NCBI GenBank assembly: GCA_002477475.1
Contig: DLPX01000054.1
Span: forward strand, 5,384-35,534
Source: Proteobacteria bacterium UBA7447
GTDB lineage: Bacteria; Pseudomonadota; Gammaproteobacteria; Arenicellales; UBA868
DNA: 30,151 nucleotides
Direction: 5' to 3'
Shown: positions 1-7,451 of the stretch, piece after piece
Layout: every line of letters starts with the position of its first letter
Position numbering within the stretch: the stretch's first letter is position 1
Program-made: the position numbers and the translations under genes
Notes under the pieces: generated by a model
Database searches by the model: none
The model's input: the letters and a program-made list of their open reading frames with translations, nothing else
What the model was told of the DNA's origin: nothing

Positions 1-881
1 GCCGATTCCAGGCTGTCCGCACCGCGGGTACGGGAGAGGCGCATCTCAACCGCCGGCTTGCCGCGAAAACTGACCTCCGTCTGGGCGTTTTTCGGCCGCC
101 GGGTGATCGTGGCGATGTCTCCCAGGGTCAGCAGTCTGCCGTCTTGGGCCACGATCACGGGTAGGTCAGCAAAGGCATATTCGTGCCGGCGTTGGTCCTT
201 GAAGCGAAGCTGCAGGGCGGACTCCCCCCGCCCGATGATGCCAACTGGCATGTCCCGTGAAGCTGCGGAAATTTTGCGGCTGACGTCTTCAAGCGTGAGA
301 CCGAGCTCACGCAGGGTGCCAGGCGAGACCTGAATGGCGATTTCTTCTTCGGGGAGCCCGAAAATTCGGATATGGGAGATGCCTTGCTCGAGCAGTTCCC
401 GTTCAAACTGGTTGACCAGTGCCCGCAGCCCACGCTGGTCGTCGGGCCCGCTGACGAGAAGACTCGCCACCAGTTCATTGTTGATGATGCGCGAGATCTT
501 CGGGTTGTCTGCGCCATCGGGCAGGTTGGTGACGAGATCCACTCGCTCTTTGACCTCGTCCAGCGCAGGGCCCATGTCTGTGTTTTCCCGAAACTCAAGC
601 GTGATGAGCGTCTGACCGTCCACCGACAGTGACGCAAGTTCCTTAACGTTATCGATACCCTTGAGTTCACGTTCCAGGGGATCAGTCACGAGGGTCTCAA
701 GATCTTCTGCGCTTGCGCCCGGCCAGGTCACACGAACAGAGACGAAGTCGATATCGAAACTCGGGAAGAACTGGGTGTTGAGCTGAGACAACCCCCAAAG
801 ACCCGAGATCATCATCATCACCATCAGTAGGTTAGCCGCCACCGGGTGACGGGCGAAGACAGCGAGCACCGAGGTTTTCAA
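1..881 (-). CDS. RND-family efflux permease, N-terminal part (cut by window edge)
   Basis: The reverse strand reads an N-terminus typical of AcrB/HAE1-like RND pumps. There is a short cytoplasmic start, a first membrane helix (FARHPVAANLLM and onward, about residues 8-30), then a periplasmic porter domain with the motifs TWPGASAEDLE, LERELKGID and ISRIINNELVASLLVSG. About 293 codons are present and the rest lies beyond base 1. These pumps use the proton gradient to expel drugs, metals or lipids through a trimeric complex with a fusion protein and an outer-membrane channel. The fusion protein gene is immediately upstream in the same orientation and the same frame. No ATG fits the start. I chose the TTG at 881, which is 15 nt after the fusion-protein stop; a GTG at 869 is an alternative. 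The substrate cannot be told from this part. Confidence 0.88.
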   Translation of the reverse strand, partial: MKTSVLAVFARHPVAANLLMVMMMISGLWGLSQLNTQFFPSFDIDFVSVRVTWPGASAEDLETLVTDPLERELKGIDNVKELASLSVDGQTLITLEFRENTDMGPALDEVKERVDLVTNLPDGADNPKISRIINNELVASLLVSGPDDQRGLRALVNQFERELLEQGISHIRIFGLPEEEIAIQVSPGTLRELGLTLEDVSRKISAASRDMPVGIIGRGESALQLRFKDQRRHEYAFADLPVIVAQDGRLLTLGDIATITRRPKNAQTEVSFRGKPAVEMRLSRTRGADSLES

Positions 882-896
882 ATGACTACTCAGTTG

Positions 897-2144
897 TCAG
901 TTGCGCAGCGAGATGACTTCTACGCCGAGGCCTTCAACCGCGTTCGGCAGTTGGTTCGCGAGGAGGATATCCCCAGCTTCGAGCGTCTTGCCCCGAAAGA
1001 GGCTCCAGCTGCCCCACTCGCCGTTACGGTAGCCGCCGACCCGCTGAAGCCGCACCCGTTCCAGCCGGTCATCCCGAATGCGGTAGGCTGAGTCGGCGCC
1101 GTAGATCGCCGTGGCGGGTAAGGCAAAAACACCTCTCTCACGCGGCAGGGTAACGAGCACCGCCATGGTTCTGCCGAGTTCCAGCGCCGGACGGTCTCCT
1201 CGGAATCGGAAAAAGGCATCGACGCCGCCCTCTCCCGATTCGATTTTCGCTGAAAGCCGCGCCAGTTCGAGCGTGAAATCGCTGCCGTCCATCATTACTG
1301 TCGCGTCGATGGTGATGCCGTCCGTAAGGCTTTGCCGGATCGCGTTCAGGTGACGGTTGGGGACCTGTGCGCGCACCTCGAGGGACGTAGTGTCAAAGAG
1401 ATCAACCAGACGGTCTCCCGGGCGCACGCGGTCTCCCGGAGAGACGTGCACGGCGGTAATTCTCCCGGCAAAAGGTGCTGCCACACGGGTCCGCTCGAGA
1501 TTCCGCGCAGCCTGGTCGCGTTGAGCCTGCGCCTGCTGGCGGCGGGCCTGTAGCTGGGCGAGACGCGGAGGATGATCCGCAATCGCGTAGCGCCGGTTGG
1601 AGAGGCTGAGCGTCTGGCGTGCCACCGCCTCTCGGGCATTGTCGACATTCGCCTGCGTTCCGGCCTGGGTTTGGGCCAGTTTCTCAGCGCGTGCCAGAGC
1701 GTTTTGGGCCAAGTCCAGCAGTTGCTGTTCCTGGGCCAACGTAGCCAGGTCGTTGCGGTACCGGCTGTTTTCGCTCTCGATGCGAGCCTCGATTTCCGCG
1801 AGCTCGGCCTCTCGCTGGGCGAGTGCCAGAGTGGCATCCACATCGTCCAATTGCAGCAGCACCTCTCCCTTGCCGACTGCTGATCCCACCAGGGCATAGG
1901 ACGCACTGACGTCAGCTGAAAGCGCCGAGCGGATTTTGGACTCTGCGGGAGACTCCAGACGCCCATAGAGTCGCACCGTCGGCCGCAACTCCCGGAACTC
2001 GACACGGACCGCGTCTACTGGCCACTGCCGCTCGGTGACAACTGCAGGCATATCCTCGGGCTCTGAGGATTTAAGTTGCAAGAAGATGGCAACGCCTGCT
2101 CCCACGAGCAGTAACGGCACTAAAAAACGCAGGATTCTTCGCAT
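897..2144 (-). CDS. RND efflux membrane fusion protein (HlyD/AcrA-like periplasmic adaptor)
   Basis: This 415-residue protein starts with a single uncleaved-type membrane anchor (MRRILRFLVPLLLVGAGVAI) and no lipobox cysteine. A barrel-sandwich/lipoyl half (GSAVGKGEVLLQLDDVDA) follows, then a long Ala/Gln/Glu/Arg-rich coiled-coil hairpin at about residues 105-215. The second lipoyl half (VAAPFAGRITAVHVSPGD) and a beta-barrel/membrane-proximal domain complete it. This is the full domain order of adaptors that link an inner-membrane RND pump to a TolC-like channel. The pump gene follows directly downstream, separated by only 15 nt, so the two are surely co-transcribed. No TetR- or MarR-type regulator gene is adjacent; a symmetric dyad lies in the 81-nt gap upstream. 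The substrate is unknown. Confidence 0.93.
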   Translation of the reverse strand: MRRILRFLVPLLLVGAGVAIFLQLKSSEPEDMPAVVTERQWPVDAVRVEFRELRPTVRLYGRLESPAESKIRSALSADVSASYALVGSAVGKGEVLLQLDDVDATLALAQREAELAEIEARIESENSRYRNDLATLAQEQQLLDLAQNALARAEKLAQTQAGTQANVDNAREAVARQTLSLSNRRYAIADHPPRLAQLQARRQQAQAQRDQAARNLERTRVAAPFAGRITAVHVSPGDRVRPGDRLVDLFDTTSLEVRAQVPNRHLNAIRQSLTDGITIDATVMMDGSDFTLELARLSAKIESGEGGVDAFFRFRGDRPALELGRTMAVLVTLPRERGVFALPATAIYGADSAYRIRDDRLERVRLQRVGGYRNGEWGSWSLFRGKTLEAGDILLANQLPNAVEGLGVEVISLRN

Positions 2145-2163
2145 GGATAGAGGTCTAAAGCAA

Positions 2164-2206
2164 TTTCCACACGATTTTAACGGTTGCCGTGAACAAGGCG
2201 TGGAAA
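2164..2206. promoter_or_regulatory. Nested symmetric dyad upstream of the efflux operon
   Basis: In the gap between the methyltransferase stop and the efflux start the sequence reads TTTCCAC, 9 nt, ACGG, TTG, CCGT, 9 nt, GTGGAAA. Both arm pairs (7 bp and 4 bp) are perfect and share one symmetry axis at base 2185. There is no T-run after it on either strand, so an operator or an mRNA leader structure fits better than an intrinsic terminator. The function is inferred from position only. Confidence 0.4.
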
Positions 2207-2225
2207 GCGGCTGCCCGGCGGCCGA

Positions 2226-3059
2226 TTAAATTTTCTGAGAAGATGAAAAAGTCAATTGCCCAACTTCACTGCGCGGGGCATCATGCTGTTTCATGAAAGA
2301 TTGGAGTTCTCCAATCTCAGCCAGTTCGCGTGCCTTGCCAAGCGCTGCCTCAAGTTCATCCGGGGCCGCCAAAGCCCAGATCGAATCCCCGCTGCGCCAG
2401 TCTGCATCGAAAACGCCCTCGGCTTTGAAGTAGGAAGCGTCCTGCATCACGATACCCGGATCGACGGTGTGCTTTGGCTCGCCGAAGCCTGCTGCCTTAA
2501 GAAGCGAGGCCATGGCAGCCGGGTCACAGGTGCGCTCACAGATACGCTCGATCGCATCGGGAATCAGGTGATAGAACCAGAATCCCGACCTCAATTGGGC
2601 ATGGCTGCAACTGTTGATGGTCACGATGCCGCCGGGTTTCAGGACCCGGGCAAATTCAGCGAAGATCCGCTGGTGCGAAGGCCAGTTCTGCTCTGGCTCA
2701 TCTGCCACATGATGCAGGACCTGGTTGACCAGCACTGCGTCAACGCTCTCGTCGTCTAGCGGCAAGGTCTCGAGTGAAGCCTGATGGAAAACCACCCGCC
2801 CCGACTCGACCTCGGCGCCGAGTTTGCTACTGGCCGCCACCAGCATCGCCTCGTTCAGATCCACCGCCGTGATGTGCGAAACCTCATCGATGAGCGCAGC
2901 GGCGTATTGACCTGTCCCACAGCCTGCGTCGAGCAGCGCCTGGGATTTCATCGGCACCGCGTTCATTGACAGGTTCTCCCGGATGATCTCAAGGCCCTGC
3001 GGCGGGCGGGTGGCGTCGTAACTGGCGCTGGTCCGGGAATAGTTTTCGTAGCTGCTCAT
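2226..3059 (-). CDS. Class I SAM-dependent methyltransferase
   Basis: The 277-residue protein has the Rossmann-type SAM-binding fold signature. Motif I is LLDAGCGTGQYAAAL at about residue 42, an acidic end of beta-2 follows in AVDLNEAML, and motif IV/post-I segments appear as LPLDDESVDAVLVNQVLHHV and FARVLKPGGIVTINS. This matches the Methyltransf_11/UbiE-like group, which transfers a methyl group from SAM to small molecules. The substrate cannot be inferred. The C-terminal third (residues 180-277) lacks motifs I recognise. It is divergent from the SRAP gene across 86 nt, and the downstream efflux pair on the same strand begins 81 nt after its stop, so co-transcription is possible. The ATG start is in a good position relative to motif I. 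Confidence 0.85.
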   Translation of the reverse strand: MSSYENYSRTSASYDATRPPQGLEIIRENLSMNAVPMKSQALLDAGCGTGQYAAALIDEVSHITAVDLNEAMLVAASSKLGAEVESGRVVFHQASLETLPLDDESVDAVLVNQVLHHVADEPEQNWPSHQRIFAEFARVLKPGGIVTINSCSHAQLRSGFWFYHLIPDAIERICERTCDPAAMASLLKAAGFGEPKHTVDPGIVMQDASYFKAEGVFDADWRSGDSIWALAAPDELEAALGKARELAEIGELQSFMKQHDAPRSEVGQLTFSSSQKI

Positions 3060-3145
3060 GAACTGAAGTAGTATTGCTCGCGAAGTTAAAATCTAGATGA
3101 GTCTGCCAATGATGACAACGAAACCCCTGCAGATGCTTTTTCCTG

Positions 3146-3829
3146 ATGTGCGGTCGATTTGACCGGCACCGGCCAGTAACCGATTTTCTCGAGGTGATCG
3201 GTATTGCAGAACTTGTCGCGGGACAAGACGAGCCGGTCGCCCCAAGTTACAACGTCGCTCCCTCACGCGAGGCGATGGCAGTCTGTGTTGGAGACGCCGG
3301 CCCGACCCTGAAGGCCCTGGTCTGGGGTTTTGCGCCTGCGTGGGCCAAGAATCCCAAGATGCCCAAACCGATTAACGCCAGAGCTGAGACGGTTGCCCAA
3401 AAACCCATGTTCCGCGACGGGTTTCGTACCAGTCGATGTCTCGTCCTTTGCGACGGTTACTATGAGTGGCAGCGTCAGGCAGATGGTACCAAGCAGCCTT
3501 TCTATCTTACGGTTGAGGGCGGCGCACCTTTCTTGATGGCGGGTCTTTGGGCGCGCAACACGACCCTGGGAGCGGCGCCGGTTGAGTCTTTCTGCGTCAT
3601 CACCGCCGAGGCGAATGCATCCTGTCGGGATCTGCATCCAAGGATGCCCCTGATTCTGAGCCCAGAGCATCATGAAACGTGGCTTGATGCCTCTTCACTG
3701 GATCTGGACACCGCAACTGAGATGCTTCGGCCACCGGCAAATGCGATGCGCCTGTCGGCCGTCAGCCGGTTCGTCAACAGTCCCAGTAACGACAGTGACC
3801 AATGCATCGCGCCCATCTCTCAGGCATGA
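3146..3829 (+). CDS. SRAP-domain protein (YedK/HMCES family), abasic-site DNA-protein crosslinking
   Basis: The protein begins MCGRFDRH, so removal of Met1 exposes Cys2, the nucleophile of the SRAP family that forms a thiazolidine crosslink with abasic sites in single-stranded DNA. The other conserved active-site parts are present: the Asn of SYNVAPSR (about residue 35), the basic NARAETVAQKP segment, the Glu of CDGYYEWQ and the His of DLHPRMPLIL. At 227 residues it has the usual family length. The catalytic role of Cys2 fixes the start at this ATG even though no good Shine-Dalgarno sequence is visible. The NDUFA9-like gene starts 3 nt after its stop, implying translational coupling. No LexA box was recognised upstream. 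Confidence 0.93.
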   Translation: MCGRFDRHRPVTDFLEVIGIAELVAGQDEPVAPSYNVAPSREAMAVCVGDAGPTLKALVWGFAPAWAKNPKMPKPINARAETVAQKPMFRDGFRTSRCLVLCDGYYEWQRQADGTKQPFYLTVEGGAPFLMAGLWARNTTLGAAPVESFCVITAEANASCRDLHPRMPLILSPEHHETWLDASSLDLDTATEMLRPPANAMRLSAVSRFVNSPSNDSDQCIAPISQA

Positions 3830-3832
3830 GTC

Positions 3833-4756
3833 ATGAACAGTCCACCTGATACATCGCAAATACAGTCCGTTGCACTGGTCGGAGGGTCGGGTTTTGTCGG
3901 CCGTCACCTTGCCGCAAAGCTGAGGTCGCGCGGCCATCGGGTCACGATTTTTACCCGTCGTTTCTCGGATACGCTTGCAGCGCGTCTCGCCCCTGTCGAG
4001 GTCGTTGAAGTGGATACCGAATCGACAAACGCCTGTATCAACGCCCTAAAGGGGTACAGCGCACTGGTCAACCTTGCCGGCATTCTCCACGAGTCGCGCG
4101 GACAACGTTTTTTATCAGCGCACGCCGAATTGCCGGGCCGGCTGGTGCAGGCCTGTGAGGCGGCCGGGGTCGGGCGCTATCTGCATATGAGTGCGCTGCG
4201 TGCCGATATGAAGGATCCGCCAAGCGCCTATCTCAGATCAAAAGCGCGCGGCGAGGCAGCCGCCGCCGCGACGAATTCACTTGCCGTCGATGTATTCAGG
4301 CCCTCGATCATTTTTGGTGCGGGCGACAATTTTTTCGGACAGTTTGCAGCGATGCTGCGCTGGTTGCCGGTGTTTCCACTTGTGTGTCCCACTGCCGAGT
4401 TTGCTCCGGTATGGGTAGACGATGTTGCCGAGGCGTTTGCGCGTGTGCTCGAAGGGGAGGGTGCGCCCGGGACCTTGCGCGTCCATGATCTTTGCGGCCC
4501 CAGGACGTATACGTTTCGCGAGTTGATCGAATTCACCTCCGCAGCAATGGGAAAACGCCGGCTGGTGATCGGGGTGCCGAACTGGGCAGCGCGCCTTCAG
4601 GGCCTGGCGTTGCAGCAGCTCCCCGACCCCCTTTTTACGCTGGACAACTATCGCTCACTTCAGGTGCCCAGCACCTGCGGGTGCAATGCGCTTTCGTCCC
4701 TTGGGATCGAGCCAAGTGCTCTTGAGACGGTGATGACCCCGCTGCTCTCAAACTGA
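3833..4756 (+). CDS. NDUFA9-like NAD(P)-binding epimerase-family protein (atypical SDR)
   Basis: This 307-residue Rossmann protein opens with the dinucleotide-binding glycine motif VALVGGSGFVGRHLAAKL at about residues 12-29. It continues with LVNLAGILHE, HMSALRAD and a Tyr-x3-Lys pair (SAYLRSKARGE) characteristic of extended/atypical short-chain dehydrogenases. The FRPSIIFGAGDNFFGQFAAM and PVWVDDVAEAF stretches match bacterial proteins annotated as complex I NDUFA9-subunit-like. No bacterial complex I genes are nearby, so a stand-alone role in redox or quinone/sugar metabolism is as likely. It starts 3 nt after the SRAP gene stop and is presumably co-transcribed with it. Its 3' end converges on gpsA with about 60 nt between and no clear terminator hairpin. 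Confidence 0.85.
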   Translation: MNSPPDTSQIQSVALVGGSGFVGRHLAAKLRSRGHRVTIFTRRFSDTLAARLAPVEVVEVDTESTNACINALKGYSALVNLAGILHESRGQRFLSAHAELPGRLVQACEAAGVGRYLHMSALRADMKDPPSAYLRSKARGEAAAAATNSLAVDVFRPSIIFGAGDNFFGQFAAMLRWLPVFPLVCPTAEFAPVWVDDVAEAFARVLEGEGAPGTLRVHDLCGPRTYTFRELIEFTSAAMGKRRLVIGVPNWAARLQGLALQQLPDPLFTLDNYRSLQVPSTCGCNALSSLGIEPSALETVMTPLLSN

Positions 4757-4815
4757 GGGTTTAGATAGGCTGAAAAAATGCGTCGGGGATTGCACCGGCA
4801 ACACACGGCGCAGGC

Positions 4816-5826
4816 TTAACGTTCGGGACGAGCCTCTCGGGAGAGCAGGGCGGTGACGGCGAGCTTTGGATCCAGGTTCTCGAAAACAATTCGGAAGACC
4901 TGTTCGCTGATTGGCATCTCGACATCAAGCGCCTGACTCTTGCGAAAAAGTTCCCGTGCCGTATTGAGGCCTTCCGCCTCCTGGCCGATGGTTTCAAGCG
5001 CCGTTGTGACATCTTCTCCCCGGCCAATAGCGAGTCCCACGCGCCGGTTTCGGGACTGATCATCCGTGCAGGTGAGGATCAGGTCACCGAGGCCGGTGAG
5101 ACCCATGAAGGTTTCGGGACGTCCGCCGAGCGCTTCGCCCAGTCGGGCCAGTTCAGTGAGTCCGCGGGTAATGAGTGCCGCCCGCGCATTAGCGCCAAAG
5201 CCCAGCCCGTCACTGATTCCGACGGCAATGGCCGTTACATTCTTGATGGCCCCGCCCAGTTGAACACCTCGTAAATCCGTGCTCGTGTAAACGCGGGTTC
5301 GAGCATCGCGAAACCACGCCGCTACGGCAGAAGCATCGGCATCGTTTGCCGCGGCCACGGTGAGGGCGCTCGGAAGTCCCTGCGCAACTTCTCCGGCAAA
5401 GCTCGGACCGGACACGACTGCGGGGACTGCGTTCTCGTCCATGACTTCCTCAAAGACATCGCTCAGCAGCAGCGAGGAATCCGGCTCGAAACCTTTGGTC
5501 CCCCAGCAGATATAGCAGTGTTTGTCCCTCGGTAGATGCTCCTTGAGTTGGGTCAGAACTGCTCGAAAAGCATGACTGGGCACCGCGAGAACCAGGCGGC
5601 TTGCGTTGGCAGCCTCTTCAAAATTATCCGAAGGCGTGATCCGTGGTTCAAGCGGGATGCCCGGCAGGTAGGCCTCGTTGCTTTGGCTTCTTGCCATCGC
5701 TTGGGCATGACCGGGCTCACCGCTCCACAGCAGGGTGTCCTGCTGGCAGCGCGCCAGGAGCAGAGCCAGGGCGGTACCCCAGGATCCGGCTCCGATGACA
5801 GCGGTGGGACCGGGCAACGCAGTCAT
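4816..5826 (-). CDS. gpsA: Glycerol-3-phosphate dehydrogenase [NAD(P)+]
   Basis: At 336 residues this is the normal GpsA length. It shows the N-terminal NAD(P) motif VIGAGSWGTALALLLAR (residues 10-26), the VSGPSFAGEVAQGLPSA loop, and the family signature GAIKNVTAIAVGISDGLGFG carrying the catalytic Lys. GLTGLGDLILTCT and the conserved SRNRRVG segment follow. The enzyme reduces dihydroxyacetone phosphate to sn-glycerol 3-phosphate in the cytoplasm, feeding phospholipid synthesis. It is the last gene of the rhodanese-secB-gpsA run, 39 nt after the secB stop, an arrangement conserved in gammaproteobacteria. Confidence 0.97.
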   Translation of the reverse strand: MTALPGPTAVIGAGSWGTALALLLARCQQDTLLWSGEPGHAQAMARSQSNEAYLPGIPLEPRITPSDNFEEAANASRLVLAVPSHAFRAVLTQLKEHLPRDKHCYICWGTKGFEPDSSLLLSDVFEEVMDENAVPAVVSGPSFAGEVAQGLPSALTVAAANDADASAVAAWFRDARTRVYTSTDLRGVQLGGAIKNVTAIAVGISDGLGFGANARAALITRGLTELARLGEALGGRPETFMGLTGLGDLILTCTDDQSRNRRVGLAIGRGEDVTTALETIGQEAEGLNTARELFRKSQALDVEMPISEQVFRIVFENLDPKLAVTALLSREARPER

Positions 5827-5865
5827 GGTGTGGCCTGGCGAATCCCTGACGCTCAGCTGGCAGGG

Positions 5866-6360
5866 CTACGCCGTGATGATTGACCCGGTCTCGCCGTTGC
5901 CAGCCTGACCGGCGTCCTGCTCTTTTTTCTGCAGGTACATCGCATCGAAATTGACCGGGCCGAGCAGGAACTGGGGAAAGCCCCCTTTGGAGATGAGGCC
6001 GGCGACAGTCTCACGTAAAAATGGAAAGAGCACGTTGGGGCAGGCGGCCTCCAGCATCATTTCGAGCATCTCCGGACTGCTGCCTTCTACCGTGAAGATC
6101 CCGGCTTGCTGTACTTCTGCCAGAAACACCACTTGATCTTCATGCCGCGCCGTGACGGTGGCCTTCAGGGTAACTTCGTAGATATGCTGTTCTGCATCGA
6201 TCACGTTCTGCTGGGCTTTGAGGTCGATTTCGGTTTCGGGACGGTAGTCCTTCCAGGTGAACACCTCGGGACTGCGGGGGGATTCAAAAGAGGCGTCCTT
6301 GATGAACACCTGATGCAGGTGAAACCTGGATTTTGCGGATGTGTCTGCAGCTTGGTTCAT
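5866..6360 (-). CDS. secB: Protein-export chaperone SecB
   Basis: The protein matches SecB along its length: FHLHQVFIKDASFESPRSP, the strand with DLKAQQNVID, VFLAEVQQAGIF, and the very conserved tail LFPFLRETVAGLISKGGFP followed by LLGPVNFDAMY. SecB tetramers hold preproteins unfolded and deliver them to SecA. I chose the ATG at 6360 (MNQAADTS, 164 residues, usual SecB length, GGAAA about 8 nt upstream). A GTG seven codons earlier, overlapping the rhodanese stop, is possible. It sits 17 nt after the rhodanese gene; grxC, which lies between the two in E. coli, is absent here. Confidence 0.96.
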   Translation of the reverse strand: MNQAADTSAKSRFHLHQVFIKDASFESPRSPEVFTWKDYRPETEIDLKAQQNVIDAEQHIYEVTLKATVTARHEDQVVFLAEVQQAGIFTVEGSSPEMLEMMLEAACPNVLFPFLRETVAGLISKGGFPQFLLGPVNFDAMYLQKKEQDAGQAGNGETGSIITA

Positions 6361-6377
6361 AGGATTTTCCGTCAAGG

Positions 6378-6800
6378 TCACCGCTCCAGCGGCAGATTTT
6401 CTTTTTCCCAGGCCGCCAATCCCCCGCTCAGGGTGTAGACGGACTTGAATTCATTTTTACGAAGCACCGCGGCGGCCCGGCTCGCCCGTTGGCCGCTGCG
6501 GCACGACAACACGATGGGTCGATTCTTGGTGCGGAACTTCTCGAGTTGCCCCAGTTGTTCCTTGATCTTCGACACCGGGATGTTGATGGCTTTGGGGATA
6601 TGACCCTTGTTGAACTCATCCGGTTCGCAGACATCGACCACGACCGCATTTTCCTTGTTGACGAACTGCGGCAACTGAACCGCGCTTACCTGATTGGCGC
6701 CGCTGCCACCGCGACGGACTGAATCAAAACCGATAAGCAGGGAAATGACGATCAGTGCCGCAAAAAGGTGCCAGTTGCTGGTGACAAACTCTAGATCCAT
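6378..6800 (-). CDS. Membrane-anchored rhodanese-like protein (YibN type)
   Basis: This 140-residue protein has an N-terminal membrane segment (about residues 10-25, LFAALIVISLLIGF) followed by one rhodanese domain. The active-site loop is C100-R-S-G-Q-R-A, with Cys100 as the persulfide-forming cysteine; GHIPKAINIPVSKI and LSGGLAAWE are typical flanks. Rhodaneses move sulfane sulfur from donors such as thiosulfate or persulfides. It corresponds to YibN, which is linked to secB in E. coli. It lies downstream of an ArsR regulator with a persulfide-sensor-like cysteine pair, which suggests sulfur-responsive expression. A strong hairpin occupies the 95-nt gap between the two genes. Confidence 0.93.
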   Translation of the reverse strand: MDLEFVTSNWHLFAALIVISLLIGFDSVRRGGSGANQVSAVQLPQFVNKENAVVVDVCEPDEFNKGHIPKAINIPVSKIKEQLGQLEKFRTKNRPIVLSCRSGQRASRAAAVLRKNEFKSVYTLSGGLAAWEKENLPLER

Positions 6801-6843
6801 GAGAACGGGTCGGAAGAGGAAAGGGAGCGGTAGTCTACCTCAG

Positions 6844-6870
6844 GCAAATGACGGGAAGCCGGTCATTTGC
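6844..6870. promoter_or_regulatory. Perfect 9-bp inverted repeat between arsR-type gene and rhodanese
   Basis: GCAAATGAC at 6844-6852 and GTCATTTGC at 6862-6870 are perfect inverted arms around 9 nt. With one bulged base the stem can be extended towards a 4-nt loop. No T-run follows on either strand, so it is not a standard intrinsic terminator. The half-site GTCATTTG recurs at 7256-7263, just upstream of the regulator start codon. An operator or an mRNA-processing/attenuation hairpin in the operon are both possible. Confidence 0.5.
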
Positions 6871-6895
6871 TGTCCTGTCGGGCTGATTCAACCGA

Positions 6896-7255
6896 TCAGT
6901 GGGCGCTGCAAAAAGCCTCGCGCATGGTCTCCATCAAAGCCAGGATCTTGTCGTCGCCGATCCGGTAATAGACCTTGTTGGCATCTTTTCGTGAAGCCAG
7001 AATGCCCTTGTCGCGCAGGATGGAAAGGTGCTGGGAGATATTGCTTTGCGACGTGCCAACGAGGTCCACGAGGTCCTGTACGCTGGTTTCGGTTCCCTCC
7101 GCGAGAATGCATAGTATCTTAAGGCGCAGGGGATGTCCCATCGCCTTAAGTGAGCGCGAGGCGATATAAAGGTCCTTTTCATTGGCGAGGAAAAGCTGCT
7201 CCATGCTGGTGGTGGAGTTTCCGGAGTAGTCGATCTGGTTCTCGGAATATGCCAT
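6896..7255 (-). CDS. ArsR-family regulator, likely BigR/SqrR-type persulfide sensor
   Basis: This 119-residue winged-helix protein has the ArsR/SmtB core: MGHPLRLKILCIL, then the recognition helix SQSNISQHLSILRDKGIL, then the wing ASRKDANKVYYRI. It lacks the CxC/ELCVCDL metal site of classical ArsR. Instead it has exactly two cysteines, Cys49 (in LKILCIL) and Cys116 (in EAFCSAH). In Xylella BigR and Rhodobacter SqrR two cysteines at equivalent positions form a disulfide or polysulfide bridge that releases DNA in response to sulfide. The next gene downstream encodes a rhodanese, which fits. The ATG has an AAGG-type ribosome-binding site upstream. A perfect TATAAT on the minus strand at 7293-7298 lies inside a dyad, implying autorepression. 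The family call is firm; the ligand is inference. Confidence 0.92.
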   Translation of the reverse strand: MAYSENQIDYSGNSTTSMEQLFLANEKDLYIASRSLKAMGHPLRLKILCILAEGTETSVQDLVDLVGTSQSNISQHLSILRDKGILASRKDANKVYYRIGDDKILALMETMREAFCSAH

Positions 7256-7263
7256 GTCATTTG
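7256..7263. promoter_or_regulatory. Repeat of half-site GTCATTTG next to regulator start
   Basis: The 8-mer GTCATTTG (CAAATGAC on the coding strand) lies directly upstream of the ArsR-type start codon, and it is also both arms of the inverted repeat at 6844-6870. Three copies within about 420 bp, all outside coding sequence, suggest a shared protein-binding or RNA element, though chance cannot be excluded for an 8-mer. Confidence 0.25.
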
Positions 7264-7286
7264 ACCTTATATCGATGGAATATTAA

Positions 7287-7310
7287 CGAAGCATTATACA
7301 CTAATGTTCG
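7287..7310 (-). promoter_or_regulatory. Autoregulatory promoter/operator of the ArsR-type gene
   Basis: The dyad CGAA-G-CATTA-TACAC-TAATG-TTCG is a 9-bp inverted repeat with one extra base in the left arm. On the minus strand it contains a perfect -10 hexamer TATAAT at 7293-7298. No strong -35 box is visible at the right spacing. ArsR/SmtB repressors bind AT-rich dyads of this kind overlapping their own promoter, so repression by occlusion of the -10 is the simplest reading. The divergent ctpA may be affected as well. Confidence 0.55.
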
Positions 7311-7451
7311 AAAAATCCCTTTCTGTGCAGGGGTTACGCGCGGACTTTTTTCCAACACGGGAGCTTTAACGGTCACGGGGGGCTCGCGCCTCGACGGTAT
7401 ACTGTTCAAGAGAGCGCTTTGCCTTTGAACTTCAGCCCGTATTTTTCGTAA

